A program made the translations under genes and the position numbers. Shown one piece after another: positions 1-8,096 of a DNA stretch of 64,000 bases. Source of the stretch: RDXT01 sp033765305 (GTDB lineage: Bacteria; Bacteroidota; Bacteroidia; J057); contig JANRID010000065.1 of the NCBI GenBank assembly GCA_033765305.1, positions 110,920-174,919 on the forward strand, written 5' to 3'. Every line of letters starts with the position of its first letter. Within the stretch, counting starts at the first letter, position 1. Under the pieces are notes generated by a model. The model was given only the letters and a program-made list of their open reading frames with translations, had not been told where the DNA came from and made no database searches.

Positions 1-1500
1 ATCGAGCCGGCTGCGGAGTTCGTCCAGCGGCAGGCTGACAGCGCCGGGGATGTGGCCCGCCTCGTATTCATCCGGGCGGCGGACATCGATCAGCAGGGCA
101 CCCTCCGGCAGATGGCCGAGCTGCGGGCTGTGGTAGATCCGCAGGCGCTGATGCATGAGGTTTTCGGCGACGAATCCCGCCATGTTCACGGGGTCTTTGG
201 CCGAAGAATAGGGCGGCGCATAGGCATGCTCGAACTCGGTGAGGTCGGCAATGGTGCCGCCCTGCCGGATCAGCAGCGCCAGCACGTCGATGCGTTTGTC
301 CACCCCTTCGGTGCCCAGCGCCTGCGCGCCCAGGATGCGTCCGCTTGCCGGATCGAAGGCCAGCTGCAGGGTCAGATGCCTGGCGCCGGGGTAATAGCCG
401 GCATGGGAACCGCTGTGCGTGATGGATACCTGGTGCGGAATGCCGGCAGCTTCGAGGTGCTTGGCGGCCATGCCCGCCGTAGCGACCGTCAGGTCGAAGA
501 TCTTGACGATGGCCGTATTGATCGAGCCTTTGTAGGTCTCCGTATTGCCCAGCACCATATTATCGGCTGCGATGCGGCCCTGCTTGTTGGCCGGGCCGGC
601 CAGGTAGGTGATGAGGGGCTGGCCGCTGATGGGGTTGGCAAATTCGATGGCGTCGCCGGCGGCGTAGATGTCGGGGTCTGAGGTTTGGAGGAATTCGTTG
701 ACCTCGATGCCCCGTGCCTTGCCGATATTCAATCCGGCCTGCACAGCCAGCCGGGTATCAGGCCGTACGCCGATGGACAGCAGGACCATCCCGGCCGGCA
801 GGCTGCTGCCGTCGCTCAGGTGCACCGTCAGCCCATCGGGGCCTTCGCTGAAGCTGCCGACGGAGACGCCCAGGTGCAGATGCACCCCATGCTGGCGGAG
901 GTGCTGCTGCACCATCGCTGCGACGGGATAATCCACCGGCGCCATGACCTGCTGCGCCAGCTCGACGAGATGCACCTCCAGGCCCAATTCCCGGAAGTTT
1001 TCGGCCATTTCCAGCCCGATAAACCCGCCGCCGACAACCACCGCCTGGCGGACCTGGCGGTCGCGGATGTATTGCTTGATCTGATCCGTATCGGGCACGG
1101 TGCGCAGGGTGAAAATGCCTTCCAGACCGATGCCCGGCAGCGGCGGGCGCAGCGGCTCAGCGCCGGGGGCCAGCAGCAGCTTGTCGTAGGATTCCTCGTA
1201 GGTGTCTCCGGTGGGATGATGCAGCACGCTGACAGTCTTGCGGTCGCGGTGGATGGCTGTGACCTCGGACTCGATGCGCACATCGGCATTGAAACGGGCT
1301 TTAAACGAAGCAGCAGTCTGTACGAGCAGCTTGTCGCGTTCTTTGATCACGTCCCCGATATAGTAAGGCAGTCCGCAATTGGCGTAGGAGATAAACGCGC
1401 CTTTTTCGAAGAGCACCAGTTCTGCGTGCTCGTCCATGCGGCGGAGGCGGGCGGCGGCACTGGCACCTGCGGCGACGCCTCCGATGATGACGTACTTCAT
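1..1500 (-). CDS. CoA-disulfide reductase-like flavoprotein with C-terminal rhodanese domain (partial, C-terminus off the left edge)
   Basis: The reading frame is open from ATG at 1500 to the window edge (500 codons, no stop). Residues 1-120 form an FAD-binding Rossmann fold beginning MKYVIIGGVAAGASAAARLR. The motif SYANCGLPYY puts the redox cysteine at Cys42, as in CoA-disulfide reductase and NADH oxidase enzymes, which use one cysteine instead of a CxxxxC pair. A second nucleotide-binding motif (VVVGGGFIGLEMAE) follows near residue 160, then AAGDAIE and a dimerisation domain. From about residue 455 a rhodanese-like domain begins (LLIDVRRPDEYEAGHIPGA); its active-site cysteine would lie outside the window. 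The family reduces CoA disulfides or persulfides with NAD(P)H in the cytoplasm. The exact substrate cannot be read from sequence. Confidence 0.85.
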   Translation of the reverse strand, partial: MKYVIIGGVAAGASAAARLRRMDEHAELVLFEKGAFISYANCGLPYYIGDVIKERDKLLVQTAASFKARFNADVRIESEVTAIHRDRKTVSVLHHPTGDTYEESYDKLLLAPGAEPLRPPLPGIGLEGIFTLRTVPDTDQIKQYIRDRQVRQAVVVGGGFIGLEMAENFRELGLEVHLVELAQQVMAPVDYPVAAMVQQHLRQHGVHLHLGVSVGSFSEGPDGLTVHLSDGSSLPAGMVLLSIGVRPDTRLAVQAGLNIGKARGIEVNEFLQTSDPDIYAAGDAIEFANPISGQPLITYLAGPANKQGRIAADNMVLGNTETYKGSINTAIVKIFDLTVATAGMAAKHLEAAGIPHQVSITHSGSHAGYYPGARHLTLQLAFDPASGRILGAQALGTEGVDKRIDVLALLIRQGGTIADLTEFEHAYAPPYSSAKDPVNMAGFVAENLMHQRLRIYHSPQLGHLPEGALLIDVRRPDEYEAGHIPGAVSLPLDELRSRLD

Positions 1501-1605
1501 GCTTGCAGGATCATAGGTAGAACCATGCCGCAAAGTACCGGCGCAGCAGCCTGCCGGGCCGTGACCTGGGTTACAATGGGGGATGATTCTGTGTAGCTGC
1601 CGGGC

Positions 1606-2475
1606 TCAGCCCTGTAATGCAGGGAGCAGTTCGCGCCGGATATAGGCGCGCAGCGTGCCCGGCGGCCTGCCCAGGAGGGTACCGAGGGTGCCGGAAATTT
1701 CGGGTTCGGGCTGAAACCGGGCGAGGTAATGCAGCATCAGCATGGCGAGGATTTTGCCTGATTCCATGCCTTCGCGGCGTTTGCGCAGATAAAAGCGCAA
1801 GGGCCCCGGATCGGTGAAGCGGACCGGCAGGCCGGTTTCTTCCCGGATGATTTCCGCCGCCTCGCCGAAGCGCAGGTTTTCCGTCCCGGTCAGCACGCAG
1901 ATCTGCCCTTCCAGCGCATCGAAACGGAGCATCGCCTGCGCTGCGGCGGCGCCTACGTCCTGCACATCGACCCAGTTGAACGGCGCCCGGCCTGCCGGCA
2001 GGAAAATCTCGCGGTCTTGCCTGATCCCGGGCAGGAGGGTGCTTGTCAGGTTTTGCATGAAATACGCGGGGCGCAGAAAAATATAGCGCAGCCCGGCTTC
2101 CCGGATGAGCCGTTCGATCTGGTTGTGGGGAATGATGCGGCTTTTTTCGGCACCCTGGACGGAGAGGAATACGATCTCCCGGACCTGCTCCGCCTGCATG
2201 GCCGCTATCAGCGGCCTGAAGATGCGGATATCGGCCAGCTGGGGCGGGCGGAGCAGGAATACGCGGTCCACGCCGGCGAGAGCCGGCGGAAAGCTTGCCG
2301 GATCTTCAAAGTCGAAGCGGACCGGCAGGGCGCCGGCCAGATCGGAGGGCATGCGGTCCGGCTGCCGCAGACCGGCCGAGAAAGTGTGGGGGGTTCCGGC
2401 TGCGAGCAAAGACCGCAGGGTTTCGCGCCCGGTTTGGCCGGTGGCGCCGGTGATCAGCAGATGCAGAGGGGTCAT
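1606..2475 (-). CDS. NmrA-like NAD(P)-binding SDR family protein
   Basis: This 289-residue protein begins MTPLHLLITGATGQTGRETL, an atypical short-chain dehydrogenase with the GATGQTG dinucleotide-binding motif at residues 10-16. It lacks the YxxxK catalytic pair of classical SDRs. The pattern FLSVQGAEKSRIIPHNQIERLIREAGL resembles the NmrA/QorB-like group (NAD(P)H:quinone reductases or redox sensors), quoted here in part only as a family feature. Length is normal for the family. It lies 105 bp upstream of the CoA-disulfide reductase gene on the same strand and is divergent from the phosphatase gene. Substrate unknown. Confidence 0.75.
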   Translation of the reverse strand: MTPLHLLITGATGQTGRETLRSLLAAGTPHTFSAGLRQPDRMPSDLAGALPVRFDFEDPASFPPALAGVDRVFLLRPPQLADIRIFRPLIAAMQAEQVREIVFLSVQGAEKSRIIPHNQIERLIREAGLRYIFLRPAYFMQNLTSTLLPGIRQDREIFLPAGRAPFNWVDVQDVGAAAAQAMLRFDALEGQICVLTGTENLRFGEAAEIIREETGLPVRFTDPGPLRFYLRKRREGMESGKILAMLMLHYLARFQPEPEISGTLGTLLGRPPGTLRAYIRRELLPALQG

Positions 2476-2688
2476 TGAAGCATGGATTCAGGCTGCTGCC
2501 TGATAGATCCTACGGATTCCTGCACGTCCTGGTGCGCAGGGGCCAACGTTATTGCAGCAGCCTGCCGCCGGACCGGCTGAAAACGGCCTCCTCCGATGTT
2601 ACGCCTGTGTAATGCCAGCGCTAAATTTTCCTCCGGCCCCGGCATCCCTCCGCCGTGCAGCCTACCTTGCGCCTGTAATTCCGGAAAG

Positions 2689-4596
2689 ATGAAACATCTG
2701 ATCTCCTGCTGCCTGCTGCTGGCGCTCGCTGCCCAGCCCCTCCGCGCCCAGCTGGGCGCGCCGAAGCCCGCACCGGGCTTTGCGGTGATGCCGTACATGC
2801 AGTATTCCACCCAGACCAGCATGACGATCCTGTGGGAAACCCAGGAAGCGGCCACCTCGCTCGTCGAATACGGCGAAGCGCTCCCCCAGGCTTCCGCCCC
2901 CAACCTGAGCCGCTCGGTGTCGCTGGACGGGCTGCGCCAGATGCACGAAGTGGAGCTGCCCGGCCTGCGCCCGGAGACCAACTACTTCTGGCGCGTGGCC
3001 AGCCAGACCGCCGCAGGCGTGCGCTATGTAAGCCCGGTGTACACCTTCAAGACGGCGGTCAAGGACAGCACTGCCTTCATGTTTGCCCTCATCGGCGATA
3101 CCCAGCGCAATGACGACACCCCCTGGGCCTGGAGCGTGATCTCGAAGCAGATCTGGCGCACCCGCCCCAGTTTTGTGGTGCTGGCCGGCGATCTCGTGGA
3201 CTGGGGCCCCCGCAAAGAGGACTGGACCGAGCATTTCTTCCCCGGCGGGCATCCGCTCATGGCCCGCGTGCCGCTGTTTTCCGTCCTGGGCAATCACGAA
3301 GGCGACGCCGATTACTATTACCAGTACATGGCCAACCCCCGGCCGGAATATTATTATGCTTTTACCTACGGCAATGCCGAGTTTTTCATGATCGACAGCA
3401 ACCGCGACCTGTCCGAGGGCTCCGAGCAGTACAACTGGCTGGATCAGGCGCTGGCGAAGTCGAAAGCCGTCTGGAAAATCGTGGTGCACCACCATCCGCC
3501 CTATTCCTCCGACTCCGACGACCACGGCAATACGTATACGGGCCTTTCCTCCCTGGGCACGGCGGCGCGGAACCTCGTGCCGCTCTTCGACAAATACCAC
3601 GTGGATTTCGACCTGTTCGGCCACACCCACCTCTACGAGCGCTCCTGGCCGCTGACCAACGACCGCATCAACGAGCAGGGCGGCACGATCTACATCAATT
3701 CCGGCGGTGCCGGCGGCTATGTGGAGGCCTTCGCGCCGACGCGGAGCTGGTTTACCCTGGAGCAGCGCGAAGGGCATCACTTCTGCACCTTTGCCATCTA
3801 CGATCACTCGCTGGTGTTCAAGGCAATCGACTACGAAGGCCGTGTCTTCGACGCCTTCGAGCTGCGCAAGGAGCCCGGCCAGGGGCAGGCTTCGGTGGTG
3901 ACGCCGCCCGGCCCCATCATCCGCAGCCGCCGCACGGTTTTCCATGATACGGTGCAGGTCTCCCTTGCCGCCGGCCTCGAAGGGCTGGATCTCTATTACA
4001 CCCTCGACGGGAGCGAACCGACGCGGAACTCCAGCCGCTACACCGGTTCCTTCGTGCTGAACCGCAGCGCAATGGTCAAAGCCCGCGCCTTCACACCGGC
4101 AGGGCTGTCCAGCCGGGTCACGTCCATGCCCTTCACGCAGATGGCGCCGCTCAAAGCCGCCGCCGTGAAGAAAACCCTGCCCGGCCTGCAGTTTGGCTAT
4201 TACGAAGGCGACTGGCGGAAGGATAAAGCCGGATTTTTCACGCCGGAGCGGCGGCTGCGCCAAGGCATCGCCAGCACTATCAGCCTGAGCCATGCCGAAC
4301 CGGCAGACGCCGAATACTGGGCCCTGACGCTCGACGGCTACTTCCAGGCCCCGGAAACCGGCACCTACACCTTCTACGCAGTAGATTCGCGCGGCCTGCT
4401 GGTGCGCCTGGGCGGCCAGGTGCTCTTCGATTCCGAGCAGGAAGGCGGCAATACCGTGAGTGTCGTGCTGGAAAAAGGCCTGCATGCGCTGGAGATCCGC
4501 TCCTGGCAGCAGCGCAGCCGGAGGTCGCTGGGCTTTGGGCTGTATGACGCGGAAACAGGGCGGAAGCCGGTGGCGCCGTTTCAGCTTTCGCACTGA
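2689..4596 (+). CDS. Secreted purple-acid-phosphatase-like metallophosphoesterase with PA14-like C-terminus
   Basis: The chosen ATG gives 635 residues starting with a signal peptide (MKHLISCCLLLALAAQPLRA, cleavage near 20-22). Residues about 30-120 are a fibronectin-like purple acid phosphatase N-terminal domain (LPGLRPETNYFWRV). Residues about 125-370 are a calcineurin-like phosphoesterase with the metal-ligand motifs ALIGDTQ, LAGDLVDWG, LGNHEGD, VVHHHPPY and GHTHLYER. A chitobiase-type C-terminal Ig-like domain follows (YYTLDGSEPTRNSSRY). The last ~130 residues resemble a PA14 domain (GYFQAPETGTYTFYAVDSRG). It should hydrolyse phosphomonoesters or diesters outside the cytoplasm. An upstream in-frame start at 2596 exists but would place residues ahead of the signal peptide. 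A TACCTTGC box lies 18 nt upstream. Confidence 0.88.
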   Translation: MKHLISCCLLLALAAQPLRAQLGAPKPAPGFAVMPYMQYSTQTSMTILWETQEAATSLVEYGEALPQASAPNLSRSVSLDGLRQMHEVELPGLRPETNYFWRVASQTAAGVRYVSPVYTFKTAVKDSTAFMFALIGDTQRNDDTPWAWSVISKQIWRTRPSFVVLAGDLVDWGPRKEDWTEHFFPGGHPLMARVPLFSVLGNHEGDADYYYQYMANPRPEYYYAFTYGNAEFFMIDSNRDLSEGSEQYNWLDQALAKSKAVWKIVVHHHPPYSSDSDDHGNTYTGLSSLGTAARNLVPLFDKYHVDFDLFGHTHLYERSWPLTNDRINEQGGTIYINSGGAGGYVEAFAPTRSWFTLEQREGHHFCTFAIYDHSLVFKAIDYEGRVFDAFELRKEPGQGQASVVTPPGPIIRSRRTVFHDTVQVSLAAGLEGLDLYYTLDGSEPTRNSSRYTGSFVLNRSAMVKARAFTPAGLSSRVTSMPFTQMAPLKAAAVKKTLPGLQFGYYEGDWRKDKAGFFTPERRLRQGIASTISLSHAEPADAEYWALTLDGYFQAPETGTYTFYAVDSRGLLVRLGGQVLFDSEQEGGNTVSVVLEKGLHALEIRSWQQRSRRSLGFGLYDAETGRKPVAPFQLSH

Positions 4597-4677
4597 GCGT
4601 GAGTCGTAAGCACTGAGTATCAAGTAGCAAGACTGAATATGGGCGGCGGCGGCGAAGCGCCTGCTGCCTGCGGCAAG

Positions 4678-4705
4678 CGCGCTGGCCTTTGGGCTGGCGC
4701 GTTTT
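4678..4705 (+). terminator. Probable intrinsic terminator after the phosphatase gene
   Basis: A CGCGC/GCGCG stem (4678-4682 with 4697-4701) continues, after a two-base internal loop, into GCC/GGC with a TTTG loop. It is followed by TTTT at 4702-4705. It lies 81 bp downstream of the phosphatase stop codon. Confidence 0.5.
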
Positions 4706-4729
4706 CCGCAGTTGGGGGATAGCAGAACC

Positions 4730-4824
4730 GGCTAATTAAAATTGTTTAATGCAAATTTTGTTTGCAAATTTAACTAATTTGATTACTTTTATCCTGTCCT
4801 TCCATTTTCACTCCCAACCCCATC
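4730..4824 (+). promoter_or_regulatory. AT-rich leader upstream of the VOC gene with a repeated TGCAAATTT
   Basis: This stretch is far more AT-rich than its surroundings. TGCAAATTT occurs twice with a 13-base period (4750-4758 and 4763-4771), and the pair also forms a GCAAA-N5-TTTGC dyad. The position just before the 4825 gene suggests a promoter or operator. No clean TTTG-N19-TAnnTTTG promoter is visible, so the role is inferred. Confidence 0.35.
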
Positions 4825-5247
4825 ATGCAGTACGGTCCCATTATCCCCATCCTCCGGTACGACGACTCCAAAGCCGCGGTCGAGTGGCTGTGCCGCGCAT
4901 TCGGCTTCGAGCGCCACCAGGTCTTTGAAGACGAGGCAGGCCGCGTGATTCATGCGGAACTGCGCTTCGGCAACAGCATGATCATGCTCGGCACCACCGC
5001 CAACGAAACCGACTTCGGCAAGCACCTCAAGCAGCCCCGCGAAGTGGGCGGCCATCAGACGCAGTGCCCCTTTGTCATGGTGGCTGATCCGGAGGCGCAT
5101 TATGCGCGTGCCGCCGCCGAAGGCGCCCGCATCGTCTTCGAGCTGAAGTCGGATGAATCCAGCGGCCGCAGCTACAGCTGCCACGATCCGGAGGGCTTTT
5201 TGTGGAGCTTCGGGGATTACAATCCCTGGACGGCTGCCGCAGGCTGA
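4825..5247 (+). CDS. VOC (glyoxalase/bleomycin-resistance) family protein
   Basis: This 140-residue single-domain protein begins MQYGPIIPILRYDDSKAAVE and contains FGFERHQVFEDEAGRVIHAE and DPEGFLWSFGDYNPW, the typical start and end of vicinal-oxygen-chelate proteins similar to PhnB or YdfO. The closing DPEGFLWSFGDY strand is the usual second-half metal-site strand. Such proteins bind a divalent metal in the cytoplasm and cover glyoxalases, dioxygenases and resistance proteins; the substrate is not predictable here. It is followed 76 bp later, on the same strand, by a DinB/MDMPI-type gene that could share a metal-dependent detoxification role, which is speculation from position. Confidence 0.8.
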   Translation: MQYGPIIPILRYDDSKAAVEWLCRAFGFERHQVFEDEAGRVIHAELRFGNSMIMLGTTANETDFGKHLKQPREVGGHQTQCPFVMVADPEAHYARAAAEGARIVFELKSDESSGRSYSCHDPEGFLWSFGDYNPWTAAAG

Positions 5248-5323
5248 GCGCTGCGGCTCCGGGCAGCGGAACATTCCGTACCTTCGGGCACCATGTTCCG
5301 CTGCTTCAGGTAATTTCGCCCTC

Positions 5324-6160
5324 ATGCCCATCCCGCCTCCTATCGATGCCGTCCCGCAGCTCTACGAGCTGGACCGCCGCCTGCTGGACCTGCTCCGCGC
5401 CCTCACGCCTGAAGACTGGAATGCGCAGACCGTTGCCCGGCTGTGGAAAGTCCGGGACGCGGCGGCACATCTGCTCGACGGCAACATCCGCATTCTCTCG
5501 CTGCTGCGCGACCAGCACCATCTGGAAGCGCCGGAGATCCGCTCCTACGAGGATCTGGTCGCCTATCTCAACGGCCTCAACGCCAGCTGGGTACAGGCCA
5601 TGCGGCGCGTCAGCCCGCAGATGCTGATCCAGCTGCACGAGCTGACCGGGCCGCAGTTCTGCGATTATTATGCCAGCCTCGACCCCTGGGTTGATGCGGC
5701 GTTTTCCGTCGCCTGGGCCGGAGAACAGGTGAGCCAGAACTGGTTTCACATCGCGCGGGAATACACCGAGAAGTTCCTCCACCAGCAGCAGATCCGCGAC
5801 GCCACAGGCCGGCCGGGCATCCTGACGCAGGAGCTCTTCGGCCTGTATCTGGACATCCAGATGCGGGGCCTGCCGCATACCTTCCGGGCCACGGAGGCGC
5901 CTGCAGGCACGCGCGTGCGCGTGCGGATCACCGGCGGCGGCATCCGCCTGGCCTGGGACCTGCTGCGGCAGGAGGCGCACTGGGCGCTGGTGCCGGTGCA
6001 GGACCATGCGCCGGACGCGGAGCTGCAGCTGCCTCCGGACCCCGCCTGGAAGCTCTTTTCCAAAAGCCTGCGCCCGGCGGACGTGATGGATCAGGCCGTG
6101 CTGCTGGGCGAGGAGCGCCTGGCCCGGCAGGCGATGGAGCTGGTAGCGGTGATGGCTTGA
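5324..6160 (+). CDS. Maleylpyruvate-isomerase-type (DinB superfamily) metal-binding protein
   Basis: With ATG at 5324 the protein has 278 residues. Its N-terminal two thirds carry the DinB/MDMPI four-helix pattern: LWKVRDAAAHLLDGNIRIL provides the first histidine, and HIAREYTEKFLHQQQIRDA near residue 150 provides the second cluster, the usual three-His metal site. The C-terminal ~80 residues look like the SCP2-like domain often found after MDMPI. Members are thiol-dependent transferases or isomerases (mycothiol or bacillithiol enzymes). A longer frame opens at 5153 but overlaps the VOC gene in another frame, so the shorter start is preferred. Confidence 0.75.
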   Translation: MPIPPPIDAVPQLYELDRRLLDLLRALTPEDWNAQTVARLWKVRDAAAHLLDGNIRILSLLRDQHHLEAPEIRSYEDLVAYLNGLNASWVQAMRRVSPQMLIQLHELTGPQFCDYYASLDPWVDAAFSVAWAGEQVSQNWFHIAREYTEKFLHQQQIRDATGRPGILTQELFGLYLDIQMRGLPHTFRATEAPAGTRVRVRITGGGIRLAWDLLRQEAHWALVPVQDHAPDAELQLPPDPAWKLFSKSLRPADVMDQAVLLGEERLARQAMELVAVMA

Positions 6161-6176
6161 TGGCGAGGCGGTTGTA

Positions 6177-7355
6177 TCATTTCAGCAGGCCCGGCAGCTC
6201 GTGCAGCAGAAAGGCTTCCAGGCCGGTTACGGTAATTCCCGGCCCGTAACTCCAGCTTTCGCCGTAGGGGACCAGCAGATACGAACCTGCCGGCTTCAGG
6301 TCGGCGATGCTGTGGTAGAAACCCTTGGAGGGCGCAGGCCTCACGTCGTATTTGATCTCGAAGCAGTAAAGGCTGCCCGCAGCATTCTCCAGCACCAGAT
6401 CCATCTCCGCGCCGCTTTGGGTGCGGTAGTAGTACAGGCGCGCTTTGCCCGCCATCGTCCGGCGGATCTGCTCGATCGCGTACCCTTCCCAGGAAGCGCC
6501 AATTCTCGGATTGCCTTGCAACTGGTCCAGGTCCCGGATGTGCAGCAGGTAATGCAGCAATCCGGAGTCCCGGATATACAGCTTAGGAGATTTGACGAGC
6601 CGTTTTCCCAGATTGACAAACCAGGGCTGGAGCCGTGCAATCAAAAAACTGTTTTCCAGCACATCCAGGTAGCGGCTGACAGTGCTCGCTGCGATGCCCA
6701 GCGAACTGACGAGTTCGCTGATGCGCTGCTGCCCGCCATGCACATGGCCGAGCATCCGCAGCAGACGCTCGAACAGCACCGGATTGACTTCTATCCCGCT
6801 GATCCCCAGATCGCGCTCGATAAAAGACTGCACGAAGGCACGGTACCAATCCCAGGTCCGGTCCAGATCTGGAGCGAGTACAGCATCCGGAAATCCCCCT
6901 CGGATCCAGTGCTGGATCATGCCAGGCGCGGCGTGAAGCTCGGCAAGTGAAAATGGGGCAAGTTCCTGATAGGCAATGCGCCCCGCCAGTGATTCCGAGG
7001 CGTTCCGGAGCATGGCAGGCGCGGCGGACCCCAGCAAAAGAAACCGTCCGGGCTCGCGCTGCCGATCGATCAGGGCCCGCAGCAGCGGGAACAGTTCCGG
7101 CATGCGCTGCACTTCGTCAATGATCACACAGACGTCCGCATGCTGGCTCAGATACCACTCGGCCCGGGACAGCTTGAAACGGTCGCTGTCCAGCTCCAGA
7201 TCGAGGTACAGGCTCTTTTTAGGCAGCTGGGGCCGGAGCTGATGAGCCAGCGTAGTTTTGCCCACTTGCCGGGGGCCGATGATTCCAAGCGCTGGGAAGA
7301 ATTGCAAATCCTTCAGAATCTGATCCGTAAGCAGTCTCAATATCATAGCTGACAT
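6177..7355 (-). CDS. AAA-type ATPase with DUF4143 domain
   Basis: The 392-residue protein has an N-terminal P-loop ATPase: Walker A GPRQVGKTT near residues 27-35, Walker B VCVIIDEVQRMPELF near 75-90 and a sensor-like LLGSAAP. From about residue 195 a winged-helix-like segment (SSLGIAASTVSRYLDVLENSFLI) and a DUF4143 nuclease-like fold follow, ending with AEMDLVLENAAGSLYCFEIKYD, which resembles a PD-(D/E)xK strand. These ATPases are common and mobile in bacteria and archaea, often present in many copies. Their cellular role is not settled. It is convergent with the DinB-type gene, with 16 bp between stops. Confidence 0.85.
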   Translation of the reverse strand: MSAMILRLLTDQILKDLQFFPALGIIGPRQVGKTTLAHQLRPQLPKKSLYLDLELDSDRFKLSRAEWYLSQHADVCVIIDEVQRMPELFPLLRALIDRQREPGRFLLLGSAAPAMLRNASESLAGRIAYQELAPFSLAELHAAPGMIQHWIRGGFPDAVLAPDLDRTWDWYRAFVQSFIERDLGISGIEVNPVLFERLLRMLGHVHGGQQRISELVSSLGIAASTVSRYLDVLENSFLIARLQPWFVNLGKRLVKSPKLYIRDSGLLHYLLHIRDLDQLQGNPRIGASWEGYAIEQIRRTMAGKARLYYYRTQSGAEMDLVLENAAGSLYCFEIKYDVRPAPSKGFYHSIADLKPAGSYLLVPYGESWSYGPGITVTGLEAFLLHELPGLLK

Positions 7356-7489
7356 ATTGATCCTTGAAAATTGATAGGCGGGCCTTGTAATTTACAAGGA
7401 TCAATCCGCTTTTCCATGCTTCCTTCCGACGTGCTGCGCCAAACTTTCCGCCCCTGCCGGCGGTTGGACAGCTGATTCGGTTTGTGCAT

Positions 7490-8095
7490 ATGGACACGTT
7501 GTTTCCCGAAGGCCGGCAGGCCATCGAGCTGCTTCCCGGCGATGGCGAAGCCCGCTACTTCGGCCCGCTGCTCGGCGAGGCGGAAGCCCGCCGCTATTTC
7601 ACGGCCCTGATGGAGGAGATCGAATGGCGGCACGACGAGGTCGTGCTGTTCGGCAGGCGCATCGTGACCCGGCGCAAAGTGGCCTGGCACGGCGACCGCC
7701 CCTTTGCCTACACCTATTCCCGCACGACCAAAGCTGCCCTGCCGTGGACGCCCTCGCTGCATGAGCTGAAGACGCTCGCGGAGCGCGCCACCGGCGCTGC
7801 CTACAATTCCTGCCTGCTCAACCTCTACCACGACGGCAGCGAAGGCATGGCCTGGCACAGCGACGGCGAAAAGACCCTCGTGCCGGGCGGCTCCATCGCT
7901 TCGTTCAGCCTGGGCGCTGCGCGCCGGTTTTCCTTCCGCCACCGCAGCACGAAAGAAACCCGCTCCGTCCTGCTCGAACCCGGCAGCCTGCTGGAGATGC
8001 GGGGTGCCACCCAGACCCACTGGGTACACAGCCTGCCCCCTTCCGCCAAGGTCCGCGACGCGCGGATCAACCTGACATTCAGGCAGATGCTATAA
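7490..8095 (+). CDS. AlkB-type 2-oxoglutarate/Fe(II)-dependent dioxygenase
   Basis: The protein is 201 residues from the ATG at 7490; a GTG two codons upstream is also possible. NSCLLNLYHDGSEGMAWHSD carries the iron ligands His and Asp (His123 and Asp125 from this start). THWVHSLPP supplies the distal histidine, and RINLTFR is the 2-oxoglutarate-binding RxNxTxR signature. The whole pattern matches bacterial AlkB-like proteins of the ALKBH2/3-like type, which oxidatively remove alkyl groups from DNA or RNA bases. The neighbouring genes do not suggest an Ada-type regulon. Function assigned by family; the substrate (single-strand DNA, double-strand DNA or RNA) is unknown. Confidence 0.9.
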   Translation: MDTLFPEGRQAIELLPGDGEARYFGPLLGEAEARRYFTALMEEIEWRHDEVVLFGRRIVTRRKVAWHGDRPFAYTYSRTTKAALPWTPSLHELKTLAERATGAAYNSCLLNLYHDGSEGMAWHSDGEKTLVPGGSIASFSLGAARRFSFRHRSTKETRSVLLEPGSLLEMRGATQTHWVHSLPPSAKVRDARINLTFRQML

Positions 8096-8096
8096 G

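Noticed and set aside
2662..4623. A 653-codon minus-strand open frame opposite the phosphatase gene
   Set aside because: The plus strand has all metallophosphoesterase motifs in order, so this frame is an antisense shadow.
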